From NCBI RefSeq assembly GCF_030464885.1, contig NZ_JALPRJ010000007.1, positions 1 to 64,000 of the forward strand: 64,000 bases of DNA. Direction: 5' to 3'. Made by a program: the position numbers and the translations under genes. The notes under the pieces were generated by a model that was given only the letters and a program-made list of their open reading frames with translations, made no database searches and was not told the DNA's origin. The stretch is from Caballeronia sp. SEWSISQ10-4 2. GTDB lineage: Bacteria; Pseudomonadota; Gammaproteobacteria; Burkholderiales; Burkholderiaceae. This document shows, one piece after another, positions 35,259-44,220 of this stretch (positions within the stretch are counted from its first letter, which is position 1; every line of letters begins with the position of its first letter).

Positions 35259-35543
35259 CTCGGCCGGGTAGCCGCGCGAACGATTGGCCAACTGATTTTT
35301 TCCGGTTTCAAGCAGAGTTGCCTGGTCACACTTGCCGTCGCCTTCACGAAGTGCGAGGCTTGACGAATCCTTTATGGCATGCGCGTTTCAAGCCTTATTG
35401 ACGCCGGCTCACGCACCGGCAGGCTTTTTGGCGAACCGGTAGAATCGGGTGCCGTTTCAGACCACGTTTGTCCTCAGACGTATCCGGTCGCCAGCTTCAA
35501 TTCCGGTCTGAACACACCGGCTTCACCTTCTACCAGGCGGTCT

Positions 35544-36716
35544 ATGCGACGTTCCGCGTTTTTTATCCGCGTAATCGGCATCGGAATTCTGTTTCATCTG
35601 TATATCGGCGTGCGCCTGATTCCGGCTGCACCCGTCGGTGCACCGCTGCGATGGCTCGCAGTGCTCGCACTTGTGGCTTCCTGCTTGCTGATTCCCCTCG
35701 GCATGGCCGCGCGCAATATCAGCCAGCAGCCGCTGTCCGATCGCCTTGCGTGGATCGGCCTGCTCACCATGGGCTTTTTCTCCTCGCTGCTGGTGCTGAC
35801 GTTTCTCCGCGATGTCGTGTTGCTCGTCTTGCACCTGATCAGCAGCGTGCAAAAGGACACCGGCGGCTGGCCTGCCTTCATTGCCTGGAGCGCGCTTGGC
35901 GTGCCGCTGCTTGCGGTGCTGGCCACGCTACTCGGTATTTACAGCGCCCGCCGGCGTGCCGGGGTGAAAAACGTCGACGTGCCTATCGACAACCTGCCTG
36001 TCGCGTTGCACGGTTTCACCATCGTGCAGATCAGCGATATTCACGTCGGCCCGACCATCAAGCGTCATTACGTCGAAAAGATCGTGGCAGCGGTCAATGC
36101 GTTGACGCCGGACCTGATCGCCGTGACCGGCGATGTAGTCGACGGTTCCGTACCGCATCTTGCCGCCCACACGCGACCGCTGTCGGATCTGAAAGCGCGG
36201 CACGGCGCATTTCTGGTCACCGGCAATCACGAGTATTACGCGGGTGCGGACAAGTGGATTGCGGAATTCCGCCGGCTTGGGCTGAAGGTTCTGATCAACG
36301 AACATGTGGTTGTGAATCACGACGGCGCGCGTGCGGTCGTGGCCGGCGTGACCGACTACGGCGCAGGCAGTTTCGACCCGGCGCACAAAAGCGATCCGGC
36401 CAAAGCCATGCTCGGCGCCCCTTCCGACATTGCGTTTCGCCTGCTGTTGGCGCATCAGCCGCGCAGCGCGCCGGCTGCATCGAAAGCGGGCTTTACGCTG
36501 CAATTGTCAGGTCATACGCATGGCGGCCAGTTTTTGCCGTGGAATTTCTTCGTCCGGCTACAGCAGCCGTTCGTTGCGGGACTCGAGAAGCTCAACAACC
36601 TGTGGGTTTATACAAGCCGCGGCACCGGTTACTGGGGACCGCCGATACGGATCGGCGCACCGTCTGAAATCACGCGTTTGCGTCTGGTGAACGGGAACGG
36701 CGAGCATCCGACCTGA
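35544..36716 (+). CDS. Membrane-anchored metallophosphoesterase
   Basis: 390 residues from the ATG at 35544. Four membrane helices in the first 145 residues precede a calcineurin-like domain with its five motifs: ISDIHVGP, GDVVDG, GNHEYY, LAHQP and SGHTHGGQ. It resembles YaeI/YkuE-type phosphoesterases, which act on lipid-linked phosphates at the membrane. Two-metal hydrolysis is expected; the substrate is unknown. Monocistronic, with a hairpin downstream. Confidence 0.92.
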   Translation: MRRSAFFIRVIGIGILFHLYIGVRLIPAAPVGAPLRWLAVLALVASCLLIPLGMAARNISQQPLSDRLAWIGLLTMGFFSSLLVLTFLRDVVLLVLHLISSVQKDTGGWPAFIAWSALGVPLLAVLATLLGIYSARRRAGVKNVDVPIDNLPVALHGFTIVQISDIHVGPTIKRHYVEKIVAAVNALTPDLIAVTGDVVDGSVPHLAAHTRPLSDLKARHGAFLVTGNHEYYAGADKWIAEFRRLGLKVLINEHVVVNHDGARAVVAGVTDYGAGSFDPAHKSDPAKAMLGAPSDIAFRLLLAHQPRSAPAASKAGFTLQLSGHTHGGQFLPWNFFVRLQQPFVAGLEKLNNLWVYTSRGTGYWGPPIRIGAPSEITRLRLVNGNGEHPT

Positions 36717-36750
36717 GCGCCCGGGTCAAAAATTTAACTATTCGAGGTTC

Positions 36751-36779
36751 GGCCGGCATTCTCGCAAGGGATGCCGGCC
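36751..36779. terminator. Hairpin after the phosphoesterase gene
   Basis: GGCCGGCAT pairs with ATGCCGGCC across an 11-base loop, without a T-run. Possible weak terminator. The following 230 bases are strikingly AT-rich and contain the promoter of the 37010 gene. Confidence 0.45.
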
Positions 36780-37009
36780 TCGCGTCGAGTTTGTGTTGAA
36801 TCGAAGCGGTTATTATAAAATAGAATAAATCCGATTTTTGAATATTATTGTCGATTGCTCGATAATCAGTAATTAATGCGGTTTCGTGGACAACGCTCTG
36901 GTGCGCGCTGTATAAGTAGCGCTCGTACCTTAATGCGCTGGCGACTTTTAATTGAATTAATCAATCAATTCGGTATGCGATTTAATTCCCATTCGCCCGG
37001 AGAAACTGC

Positions 37010-37597
37010 ATGAACGCAAGATGGATTGTGGCTTTATCGCTCACCTTATTAACGATGACAGCGCATGTCGGCGCGCAAACCGATCAGCAACTCTCCCGTG
37101 CCGCCATACAATCCGTGCTGAGCGCGCCTCCGAAGCAGATCCAGGCGCAGATTACCGGCATCGATTCCGGTACGCGGACCTTGACGCTCAAAGGTGCCAA
37201 AGGTCGGATAGTACCGGTAGTGGTAGACAAGGAAGTCACGAACTTCGACACCTTGAGAGTCGGCGATCGTGTGGATGTTCAGATCAGGGACGCAATACTG
37301 GTCAAGGCGATTAAAGCATCGGCGAAGGATGACGGACTGCGAAAGCGAGTCGATACCGAGGTTTATGCACCTGCATCAGGAACCGTGGGTTTTGCTGCGG
37401 TACACGAAATAGAGGTTATCGCAACGGTGCAGAGTATTAACAAAAAGAAGAAAACAATTACCCTGCGCGGCCCGTGGCATACGGAGACGTTCGATTTAAG
37501 CTCCGAGATAGCCGCTTATAAACTCAAAGCGGGCGATACCATTCATGCCGCAATGATTTCAGCAACGGCAGTGGAGGTCACGCCCACGGCGAAATAA
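37010..37597 (+). CDS. Secreted beta-rich hypothetical protein
   Basis: 195 residues. The signal peptide ends near VGAQTD. Two similar beta modules follow: AQITGIDSGTRTLTLKGAKG...FDTLRVGDRVDVQI and ATVQSINKKKKTITLRGPW...YKLKAGDTIHAAM. Each looks like an OB-type fold as in DUF5666-like proteins. GGAGAAACTGC precedes the ATG. Periplasmic; function unknown. A broken relative lies at 32571-33094. Confidence 0.75.
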   Translation: MNARWIVALSLTLLTMTAHVGAQTDQQLSRAAIQSVLSAPPKQIQAQITGIDSGTRTLTLKGAKGRIVPVVVDKEVTNFDTLRVGDRVDVQIRDAILVKAIKASAKDDGLRKRVDTEVYAPASGTVGFAAVHEIEVIATVQSINKKKKTITLRGPWHTETFDLSSEIAAYKLKAGDTIHAAMISATAVEVTPTAK

Positions 37598-37631
37598 CCC
37601 ACGGCTGTGATGTGCATCGAAAAACTGCCGC

Positions 37632-38468
37632 TCAAATGCGGATCAAAACCGCGCCGGCCGTGACGAGCACACATGCCAGCACGCGCCGCGCGGTCAGCTT
37701 TTCGCGCATGAACAGCCAGCCGATCAGGACGGCGAAGATCGAACTGAGTTCGCGTAACGCCGACACCATCGCAATGGGCAAATAACGAAACGCGATGATC
37801 ACGATGGTGTAGGCGACCATCGCGATCGCGCCGCCGCTTAAGGCTTGCAGCGAGCGGCGCGGGTCGTCGAAGAACAGGCGGCGCGGGCTGCCGTATCGAT
37901 GAAAAGCGATTACGGCGAGCGGCACGTTGAAGAGTATGTACGCCCATGCGATATATCCGAAGCCGCTGCCGGCGAGGCGCACGCCGATGCCATCCACGAT
38001 CGTATAGGCCGAGATAAACGCGCCCGTCACGAGCGCTGCCGGCACGCTAGCGGTCGCGAAGCGGCGCTGGCGGAATGCCAGCGAAATAATGCCGGCCGAC
38101 ACCAGCGTTACGCCTGCAAGCGCGAGCGGCCGGAGGTGTTCTCCCGCGAAGACGAACGCGCCTGCGAACACGAGCAGGGGCGAGAGACCGCGGGCGATCG
38201 GGTAGATCTGCCCAAAGTCGCCGGCCTTGTAGGCTTTCGCGAGCGCTACGCAATAGCCGAGTTGCAAAGCCGCCGATGCCGCGATGTACGGCCAACTCTC
38301 ACGCGCCGGTGCGGGGACGAACAGCAACACGATCGCCGAACACACGAGGTAGGGAAAAGACATCATGCCGAACTGCCAGACACGGTCGCCGCTGGTGTGC
38401 AGGAAGGCGTTCCAGGTGGCGTGCAGCAGCGCGGAGAACAGGACGAGCAGGACGATGAAGGGCTGCAT
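37632..38468 (-). CDS. EamA-family (DMT) transporter
   Basis: 278 residues from the ATG at 38468, ten membrane helices in two EamA halves (ATWNAFLHTSGDRVWQF..., KAGDFGQIYPIARGLSPLLV; SALRELSSIFAVLIGWLFMREKL). It is an inner-membrane exporter or importer of small metabolites; the substrate is not predictable. It is divergent from the methylglyoxal synthase-like gene. Confidence 0.9.
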   Translation of the reverse strand: MQPFIVLLVLFSALLHATWNAFLHTSGDRVWQFGMMSFPYLVCSAIVLLFVPAPARESWPYIAASAALQLGYCVALAKAYKAGDFGQIYPIARGLSPLLVFAGAFVFAGEHLRPLALAGVTLVSAGIISLAFRQRRFATASVPAALVTGAFISAYTIVDGIGVRLAGSGFGYIAWAYILFNVPLAVIAFHRYGSPRRLFFDDPRRSLQALSGGAIAMVAYTIVIIAFRYLPIAMVSALRELSSIFAVLIGWLFMREKLTARRVLACVLVTAGAVLIRI

Positions 38469-38681
38469 CAGGACCACGGGAAGAGTAACGGCATGCGTGG
38501 CAACATAAGGCGTTTGATGGCAAAAAGTGGCAATCAGCAAAACGCTATTATGGCAGAGAACGGGAGGTGCCGCTGGCTCAAGCGAGCCGCCCGTCATGAC
38601 AGTACCGATTGAGCGGGGCCTGAGCGCGTAGCGTTCGACCCCGTGGCACTTTTCTCACGTACCCTCACTGAAGCGAAACCC

Positions 38682-39563
38682 ATGCGCATAGGTCTTGCAG
38701 CAAACCGGCTACATCACAGCCGCCTGGGCTCGCCGCTCTTCGACTGGTTGCGCCATACCGAAGCAGGAATTCGGGAGCTGGACCTTGACCTGTGTGCGGT
38801 TGGGGGTACTTACGATGCGATAGTCCGTCACGGCTTGCTGGTTGGGTATGCGCGATTGCAGCGTTACCCTCGCGGCCGCGATGGCGGATTGGTAAAGCTC
38901 GTGGCAGACGTGGTGGCGCTTGATGAATCCGATAACGTCCTGGACGGGATGATTTATCTGGTTGATCCGATCGACTCGTCCTCGATCCTTCCTGAGGCGA
39001 TCGCCCTTAAGCGCCAGTGCGTGATTTATCAGAAGCCGTTCATTTCAACCGTCGCCTCAGCCTTCGATTGGATAGAAATGGAACGCATCCGAGCAGGACT
39101 CGCACCGGATGACGCGGCTGATCGTTTCCATGCGATTTCATCGCAGACCTTGGCCTTGATCGCTCACGACGCACTTAAGTCGCAGATGGCGTCGTTCGTC
39201 GACGATCATTTCGAGCTGCTATCGCAGTTCGCTCATCGTGTGTCCACGGGCACCACCGGCGGAAATCTCAACGCGCTGGCGTGGGCACTTGGCTGGCCGC
39301 AAGGCAGGCTATGGACTGAGTGCTGCCGGAGCGGTCCGATAGGTGGCGATGCGCAAATTGCCAATCTGATATTCGAGCAGCGTTGTGATCGCTTGTTCTT
39401 TTTTGAGGACCCGCACGTTGCGCGCCAGCACGAAGCAGATATTCAGTTACTTGAACGCGCCGTTACCGCGGTGACCAACGATGTCGTATGCATAGCGTCC
39501 CCCCGTGTGGCCAGGCACTGGGCGGAAATGACGGAAAAGCGTGCGAAGCTCCGTCCATGCTAG
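38682..39563 (+). CDS. Two-domain methylglyoxal synthase-like protein
   Basis: 293 residues, about twice the size of E. coli MgsA (152). The C-terminal half (155-270) keeps every MgsA catalytic position with conserved spacing: H162-D163 (IAHD), TGTTGG, D223 (SGPIGGD), D243 (FFEDP), H250 and D253. The N-terminal half (1-135) has the same fold pattern (IGLAANR, AVGGTYDAI, RYPRGRDGG, IYLVDPID) but lacks the His-Asp pair. The second domain should convert dihydroxyacetone phosphate to methylglyoxal, while the first looks like a degenerate, possibly regulatory copy. The start at 38682 removes 13 poorly supported residues. Confidence 0.85.
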   Translation: MRIGLAANRLHHSRLGSPLFDWLRHTEAGIRELDLDLCAVGGTYDAIVRHGLLVGYARLQRYPRGRDGGLVKLVADVVALDESDNVLDGMIYLVDPIDSSSILPEAIALKRQCVIYQKPFISTVASAFDWIEMERIRAGLAPDDAADRFHAISSQTLALIAHDALKSQMASFVDDHFELLSQFAHRVSTGTTGGNLNALAWALGWPQGRLWTECCRSGPIGGDAQIANLIFEQRCDRLFFFEDPHVARQHEADIQLLERAVTAVTNDVVCIASPRVARHWAEMTEKRAKLRPC

Positions 39564-39603
39564 TGCATGGGGGTGAGTTCTTCCTAAGAACCGCAGCGCA
39601 TGT

Positions 39604-40071
39604 CTAGCGCGTTTCGACCTCCAATACTGCTGCGTGGCTGCTGCCGCGAATGTAGTGTTCCAACTGGTTAATCGTAAATTGTTGCTCGGCGATCAGGTTC
39701 TTGATGAGATCGCCAATCGACACCATGCCGATCAGCAATCCACCGTCGATAACCGGAAGATGACGTATCCGGTTTTCCGTCATGAGCGCCATGCATTCGT
39801 CCGTCGTTTGATTCAAGCGAACGTAGCGGATGGCTTTCGACATGACCTCACTGACCGGCGTCTCTTTTGACGACCGGTCGTGCAACACGATCTTGCGGGC
39901 ATAGTCACGCTCGGTCACGATGCCGGTGATGTGCTCCCCCGACGTGACCACAAGTGCGCCGATTTGTTTATAGGCCATCAGCTTGATGGCATCGAAGACA
40001 CTTGCGGACGCCTCGATCGTATGAAATGTCTGATCTGTTTTCGAACTCAGCAACTGCGCGACTGTTGTCAT
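39604..40071 (-). CDS. CBS-domain pair protein
   Basis: 155 residues starting MTTVAQLLSSK at 40071, by alignment with its paralogue at 54093. ATGs at 40074 and 40083 are possible. Two CBS motifs are present (VFDAIKLMAYKQIGALVV...GIVTERDYARKI; CMALMTENRIRHLPVIDGGLLIGMVSIGDL). Stand-alone CBS pairs bind adenine nucleotides or NAD and sense energy state. No fused enzyme. It is cotranscribed, if at all, with the zinc-ribbon gene upstream (40129-40446). Confidence 0.9.
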   Translation of the reverse strand: MTTVAQLLSSKTDQTFHTIEASASVFDAIKLMAYKQIGALVVTSGEHITGIVTERDYARKIVLHDRSSKETPVSEVMSKAIRYVRLNQTTDECMALMTENRIRHLPVIDGGLLIGMVSIGDLIKNLIAEQQFTINQLEHYIRGSSHAAVLEVETR

Positions 40072-40128
40072 CATGTGCCTCAATCAGGAAATAGGTTTGA
40101 GCGGTTGCTCGTGGTGCATTTGCATCAA

Positions 40129-40446
40129 TCAAAAGTCGAACAGGTCGCCGAGAAGCGACTTCTTCTTTTTGTACGGATAACGCCGGTCGCGATAATCGTC
40201 GTCGCTGTAACCGTGGCGACGATCATGGTCGTTGTAGTGCCGCCTTTCATCATGGCGGCGCTCGGCTGTCGTACTCGCCAGAGCCTCTACCGGTTGCGGG
40301 GCAGATCCACCCGCCGCGCGCTCGATTAGTTTGTCGAGCTCGCCACGATCCAGCCACACGCCGCGACAGGCCGCGCAATAGTCGATCTCGATGCCCTGGC
40401 GATCCGCTATCAGCAGATCCGGCGTCTTGCACACTGGACATTTCAT
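40129..40446 (-). CDS. TFIIB-type zinc-ribbon protein
   Basis: 105 residues from the ATG at 40446 (GAAGGAGG upstream). CPVC at residues 3-6 and CAAC at about 23-26 bind zinc; YCAACRGVWLDRGELDKLIE is the family signature. The tail is a His/Arg/Asp/Tyr-rich region (RRHDERRHYNDHDRRHGY) ending KKKKSLLGDLFDF, which matches other bacterial zf-TFIIB proteins. Function unknown. Confidence 0.9.
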   Translation of the reverse strand: MKCPVCKTPDLLIADRQGIEIDYCAACRGVWLDRGELDKLIERAAGGSAPQPVEALASTTAERRHDERRHYNDHDRRHGYSDDDYRDRRYPYKKKKSLLGDLFDF

Positions 40447-40508
40447 TGCCTTGCCTCCTTCTTCAAACACCTTAGCGAGGCCTTAATGTATCGGATGTAG
40501 GCTTAATG

Positions 40509-40524
40509 TAAAATTCGTATTTTA
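40509..40524. promoter_or_regulatory. Palindrome between zinc-ribbon and nhaR-like genes
   Basis: TAAAAT-TCGT-ATTTTA, perfect 6-bp arms, in the divergent promoter region 54 bases before the LysR-type gene. It could be that protein's site; evidence is positional only. Confidence 0.35.
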
Positions 40525-40577
40525 GGTGTCGATACTTCGAGAAAACCGATGGTTTCGTCATTGCTGCGAGGGCATGA

Positions 40578-41471
40578 ATGAACTTCAAGCATTTGTATTA
40601 TTTCTGGGCCGCGGCGCATGCGGGCGGCATTGCGCGCGCCGGCACGCAGTTGCACATCACGCCGCAAACCCTGAGCGGTCAGATCAAACTGCTTGAAGAC
40701 GCGCTTAATAAAAAGCTCTTCAAGAAGAGCGGCCGCAATCTCGAACTGACGGATGCGGGCCGGCTCGCGCTTGATTACGCCGATGAAATTTTTTCGCTAG
40801 GCGCCGAACTGGAAAGCGCGGTCCGGCAGGAGAAGGAAGCCGCGAGGACGCAACTGCGGGTGGGGGTGGCGGATTCGGTTCCGAAGACGGTGGCTTATCG
40901 GCTGCTCGAGCCGGCATTGAACCTGTCAGATTCGCTGCGGCTGATCTGTCATGAGGGCAAGCTGCATGCGCTGCTGTCGCAACTGGCTGTGCATCGGCTG
41001 GATCTGATTATTGCCGATGCACCGATCCCGCCCGACGTGAACGTCAAGGCGTTCAATCATTCGCTTGGCCGCTCGACGCTCAGTTGTTTTGCACCGAAAG
41101 CGCTGGCGGCACGTGCCGCCAAGGCTTTTCCCGCGTCGCTGAGCGACATGCCGGTGCTGTTGCCCGGCACAGAATCAGCAGTCCGAAGGAAGCTCGATCA
41201 CTGGCTGAAGTCGCGCATGATATCGCCGCGCATTGTCGGAGAATTCGACGACAGCGCGCTGACCCTCGCATTCGGCCGCGAAGGGCGGGGAGTACTTTTC
41301 GCGCCAACGGTCCTGGCGGCACAACTCAAACGTGAGCACGGTTTGATCGAGGTCGGACACATCGACACCATCGTTGAAGAGTTCTTCGCCATCTCCATCG
41401 AACGGCGGATCAGTCATCCCGCCATCTCGTCGATCATGAGCGCGGCGCGGAGCAAGCTGTTCAATGTGTAA
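40578..41471 (+). CDS. nhaR: NhaR-like LysR-family activator
   Basis: 297 residues. The sequence is NhaR-like from the start: MNFKHLYYFWAAAHAGGIARAG, LHITPQTLSGQIKLLEDALNKKLFKK. The effector half has LLPGTESAVRRKLDHWLKS, GEFDDSALTLAFGREGRGVLFAPT and EEFFAISIERRISHPA. In E. coli NhaR activates the sodium/proton antiporter nhaA. No nhaA is visible here, so the target lies elsewhere or has changed. Confidence 0.88.
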   Translation: MNFKHLYYFWAAAHAGGIARAGTQLHITPQTLSGQIKLLEDALNKKLFKKSGRNLELTDAGRLALDYADEIFSLGAELESAVRQEKEAARTQLRVGVADSVPKTVAYRLLEPALNLSDSLRLICHEGKLHALLSQLAVHRLDLIIADAPIPPDVNVKAFNHSLGRSTLSCFAPKALAARAAKAFPASLSDMPVLLPGTESAVRRKLDHWLKSRMISPRIVGEFDDSALTLAFGREGRGVLFAPTVLAAQLKREHGLIEVGHIDTIVEEFFAISIERRISHPAISSIMSAARSKLFNV

Positions 41472-41607
41472 GGCCAAAACTCCAACGTTTTATCCTCTAC
41501 GTACGCGCATTTTCAATCCGCGAATAAAAAAACACTTATATTACGTTTAACTTTCATCTATAAATGTCATACGTGTTGCGGACTGCCATGTCACGCATCA
41601 CGCCTCT

Positions 41608-41638
41608 GCCCGCCAGGCTTGCCTGCGGGCTTTTTTTT
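41608..41638 (+). terminator. Intrinsic terminator after nhaR-like gene
   Basis: GCCCGCCAGG, a CTTG loop, CCTGCGGGC (one bulge) and eight T. Confidence 0.9.
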
Positions 41639-41730
41639 GCCCTGCGTGGCAATCGGAAAAATACTTTCATATTTCTTTCAGTATTAACCCGATCTGGTAA
41701 AAACCCTGTCAATTCTTTCTCTTTACTTAC

Positions 41731-41749
41731 ATGATATATCACATATCAT
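41731..41749. promoter_or_regulatory. Palindrome upstream of the OFA antiporter
   Basis: ATGATAT-ATCAC-ATATCAT, perfect 7-bp arms, about 95 bases before the ATG at 41844. Likely operator for the transporter gene. No regulator gene is adjacent, unless the NhaR-like protein binds it. Confidence 0.55.
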
Positions 41750-41843
41750 TTGTTCCATCGCCATCTGAAACCAGAGGCAGGCGATGAGGAAGACGTCCAT
41801 TCGGCGTCCCGCATATAAGGCAGCGAAGGCCAAGGAGGCAGTA

Positions 41844-43148
41844 ATGGAAACGGATCGCCAGGTGGGAGCGTCGCGGCTAGCGTCGCCATGGGTGCAGCTC
41901 GTGTTCGGTGTGATCTGCATGGCCATGATCGCGAACATGCAGTACGGCTGGACCCTGTTTGTGAATCCAATCGATGAAAAGCATCACTGGGGCCGCGCGG
42001 CGATTCAGGTGGCGTTCACGATCTTCGTGGTGACGGAAACCTGGCTGGTTCCTGTCGAAGGTTATCTCGTCGACAAGTACGGTCCGCGGCCGGTCGTGGT
42101 GGCGGGCGGCTTGCTTTGCGCCATTGCATGGGTGCTTAACTCGGTTGCCGAATCGTTGCCGATGTTGTACTTCGCGGCAGCTGTCGGCGGCGTCGGCGCG
42201 GGCGCCGTGTATGGCACGTGCGTCGGCAACGCGCTGAAGTGGTTCCCCACTCGCCGCGGTCTGGCTGCCGGTATCACAGCGGCCGGTTTCGGCGCGGGGT
42301 CGGCAGCAACCGTCGTGCCGATCGCGCACATGATCAAGAGCAGCGGTTACGAAGCCACCTTCCTGTGGTTCGGTCTTGGGCAGGGGCTCGTAGTGTTCTT
42401 GCTCGGGATGGCATTGTTCGCACCGCCGGCCAGCCTGCTGGCATCGATCAAGAGCGCCTTGAAGAGCGCGGTCTACAACGCGACGCCGAGGCAGGTCGTG
42501 AGCTCACCTATCTTCTGGGTCATGTACCTCATGTTCGTCATGATGGCGGCCGGCGGCTTGATGGCGACCGCGCAACTGGGTCCCATTGCGAAGGACTTTG
42601 GCCTGCATGATTCGCCTGTTTCGCTGCTCGGTCTGACGTTGCCTGCGCTCACGTTCGCGCTGACTATCGACCGGGTTCTCAACGGGTTGACCCGACCTTT
42701 CTTCGGTTGGATCTCGGATCGCATCGGCCGCGAGAACACGATGTTCATGGCGTTCGCCATCGAGGCGATCGGCATCTTGCTGCTGTCGAAATATGGGCAG
42801 AGCCCGGTGGCGTTCGTGGTGCTGACGGGCATTGTTTTCTTCGCCTGGGGCGAGATCTACAGCCTCTTTCCGGCCACTTGCGGCGATACGTTCGGGCCAA
42901 AATTCGCAGCCACCAATGCGGGCCTGCTCTATACGGCGAAGGGGACGGCAGCCTTGCTCGTGCCGTTCAGCAGCGTGATTACTGCGGCGACCGGCAGCTG
43001 GCACGCGGTGTTCATGCTGGCGTCGGGCATGGCGGCGGCGTCGGCATTGCTCGCGCTATTCGTGCTCAAGCCGATGCGGCAGGCTCACAGGCAGAAACAC
43101 GCGTCGGCGGCAGTCGACATGCCGTTTGGTTCGGTCTTGAAGGAGTAA
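41844..43148 (+). CDS. OFA-family MFS transporter (oxalate/formate antiporter-like)
   Basis: 434 residues from the ATG at 41844, which AAGGAGG precedes by 8 bases. Twelve membrane helices. Family features: ANMQYGWTLFVNPID, GYLVDKYGPRPVVVAGG, GVGAGAVYGTCVGNALKWFPTRRGLAAGITAAGFGAG, GWISDRIGRENTM, ATCGDTFGPKFAATNAGLLYTAKG. OxlT-type proteins exchange oxalate and formate. Oxalate decarboxylation genes are not nearby, so the substrate may be another carboxylate. Confidence 0.92.
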   Translation: METDRQVGASRLASPWVQLVFGVICMAMIANMQYGWTLFVNPIDEKHHWGRAAIQVAFTIFVVTETWLVPVEGYLVDKYGPRPVVVAGGLLCAIAWVLNSVAESLPMLYFAAAVGGVGAGAVYGTCVGNALKWFPTRRGLAAGITAAGFGAGSAATVVPIAHMIKSSGYEATFLWFGLGQGLVVFLLGMALFAPPASLLASIKSALKSAVYNATPRQVVSSPIFWVMYLMFVMMAAGGLMATAQLGPIAKDFGLHDSPVSLLGLTLPALTFALTIDRVLNGLTRPFFGWISDRIGRENTMFMAFAIEAIGILLLSKYGQSPVAFVVLTGIVFFAWGEIYSLFPATCGDTFGPKFAATNAGLLYTAKGTAALLVPFSSVITAATGSWHAVFMLASGMAAASALLALFVLKPMRQAHRQKHASAAVDMPFGSVLKE

Positions 43149-43231
43149 CGCGACGGCTGGCAGAAGCCAATGTGTGGTTGAGCCTTGCTCGTTTCTGACA
43201 AAGAATGGCCGGTGATGAAGCCAGCCGTTCG

Positions 43232-43498
43232 TTATTTCCTGCCGACGAGAAAACAGACGCCTTCGGAGCCGTAACGCTCGCTATGTGTTTCGTTCGCTTT
43301 CAGATGGAACACATCGCCTGTCTGATAGCGTGTTTCCTTATCGGCGATGCGCAGCGTCAATTCACCTTCAAGAATCAGGGCCTTGGCTTCGAACGAATGT
43401 GCATGCTCGTCGAGAGACGCGCCGGCTTCGCGCTCCACCAGCACGGTTGTCTGAAAACCCTCGCGTACGAGCATTTCAATGAAATCGTCGCGTTCCAT
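43232..43498 (-). CDS. Cupin-domain protein
   Basis: 88 residues from the ATG at 43498. Single small cupin: DEHAHSFEAKALILEGELTLRI (His ligands and Glu) and YQTGDVFHLKANETHSERYG. It could bind a metal and act as a small sensor or enzyme. Function unknown. Convergent with the transporter gene. Confidence 0.88.
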   Translation of the reverse strand: MERDDFIEMLVREGFQTTVLVEREAGASLDEHAHSFEAKALILEGELTLRIADKETRYQTGDVFHLKANETHSERYGSEGVCFLVGRK

Positions 43499-43661
43499 GA
43501 TCGTTCCCCTTCTCCCCGCGCTTTCCTCACCCACTAATATAAGTTGAAACGACGCGAAGCAGGCGACGGTGCTCCGCGCCCGTCAAGCAGTGGTAGCGAA
43601 CACGGCACGCCGAGGCAGCCTCATGCGAGCGATTCAAAAACCGCGACGGCCTATTGCGTCC

Positions 43662-44084
43662 CTACGTCAGTCGCGCGACCGTCCCCGGATCCGGCTCCCC
43701 GCCGAAATACGTGTTCAACGCCGTTTCAAATGGCGTCTTGTCGCGGGCGGCGTGGGCGAAGAGCGTCATCGATGAATGGAATTTCAGGTCGTCGGGGTAA
43801 CCGAAAATCTGCTCTACCGAGCGGCCTTCGAGCGTGTTCACGATCTGCGTAAGCACCAGCAAACGCTCGCCGAGCACGGGATGCTCGAGGTAGGCCCGCG
43901 CCTCATCCACCGATGAAATCGCGTACCGGCGCGCCATCTCGCTGTGGCCCAATCCCTGGATTTGCGGAAACACGAACCACATCCAGTGCGTGCGTTTTTT
44001 GCCGGCCGCGAGTTCGGCCGTCATCGTTTCGAACAGCGGATCCTGGGCATCGATAAAACGCTGCAAATTGAAAGGATCGGTCAT
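43662..44084 (-). CDS. DUF1810 family protein
   Basis: 140 residues from the ATG at 44084. Family sequence: [79 protein letters not shown]. It is a cytoplasmic all-helical protein distantly like calpastatin-named entries. Function unknown. It is divergent from the ABC transporter operon. Confidence 0.93.
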   Translation of the reverse strand: MTDPFNLQRFIDAQDPLFETMTAELAAGKKRTHWMWFVFPQIQGLGHSEMARRYAISSVDEARAYLEHPVLGERLLVLTQIVNTLEGRSVEQIFGYPDDLKFHSSMTLFAHAARDKTPFETALNTYFGGEPDPGTVARLT

Positions 44085-44220
44085 GACGGCCTCCGGGGTC
44101 TTGCTGGATCTGGCCGGAAAGCGCTGCAAGCTGAGTTCCCGTCGCGTTTGGCGGCCACGGGCTCACCTGCAATCCCGGCCGTCTGCGAACGATATGCCGC
44201 TTTCTGCTATCTTCACGGCC

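Noticed and set aside
35468-36667. 399-codon forward frame overlapping the metallophosphoesterase
   Set aside because: It is the +1 frame of a gene with all five phosphoesterase motifs; Arg/Cys-rich translation.
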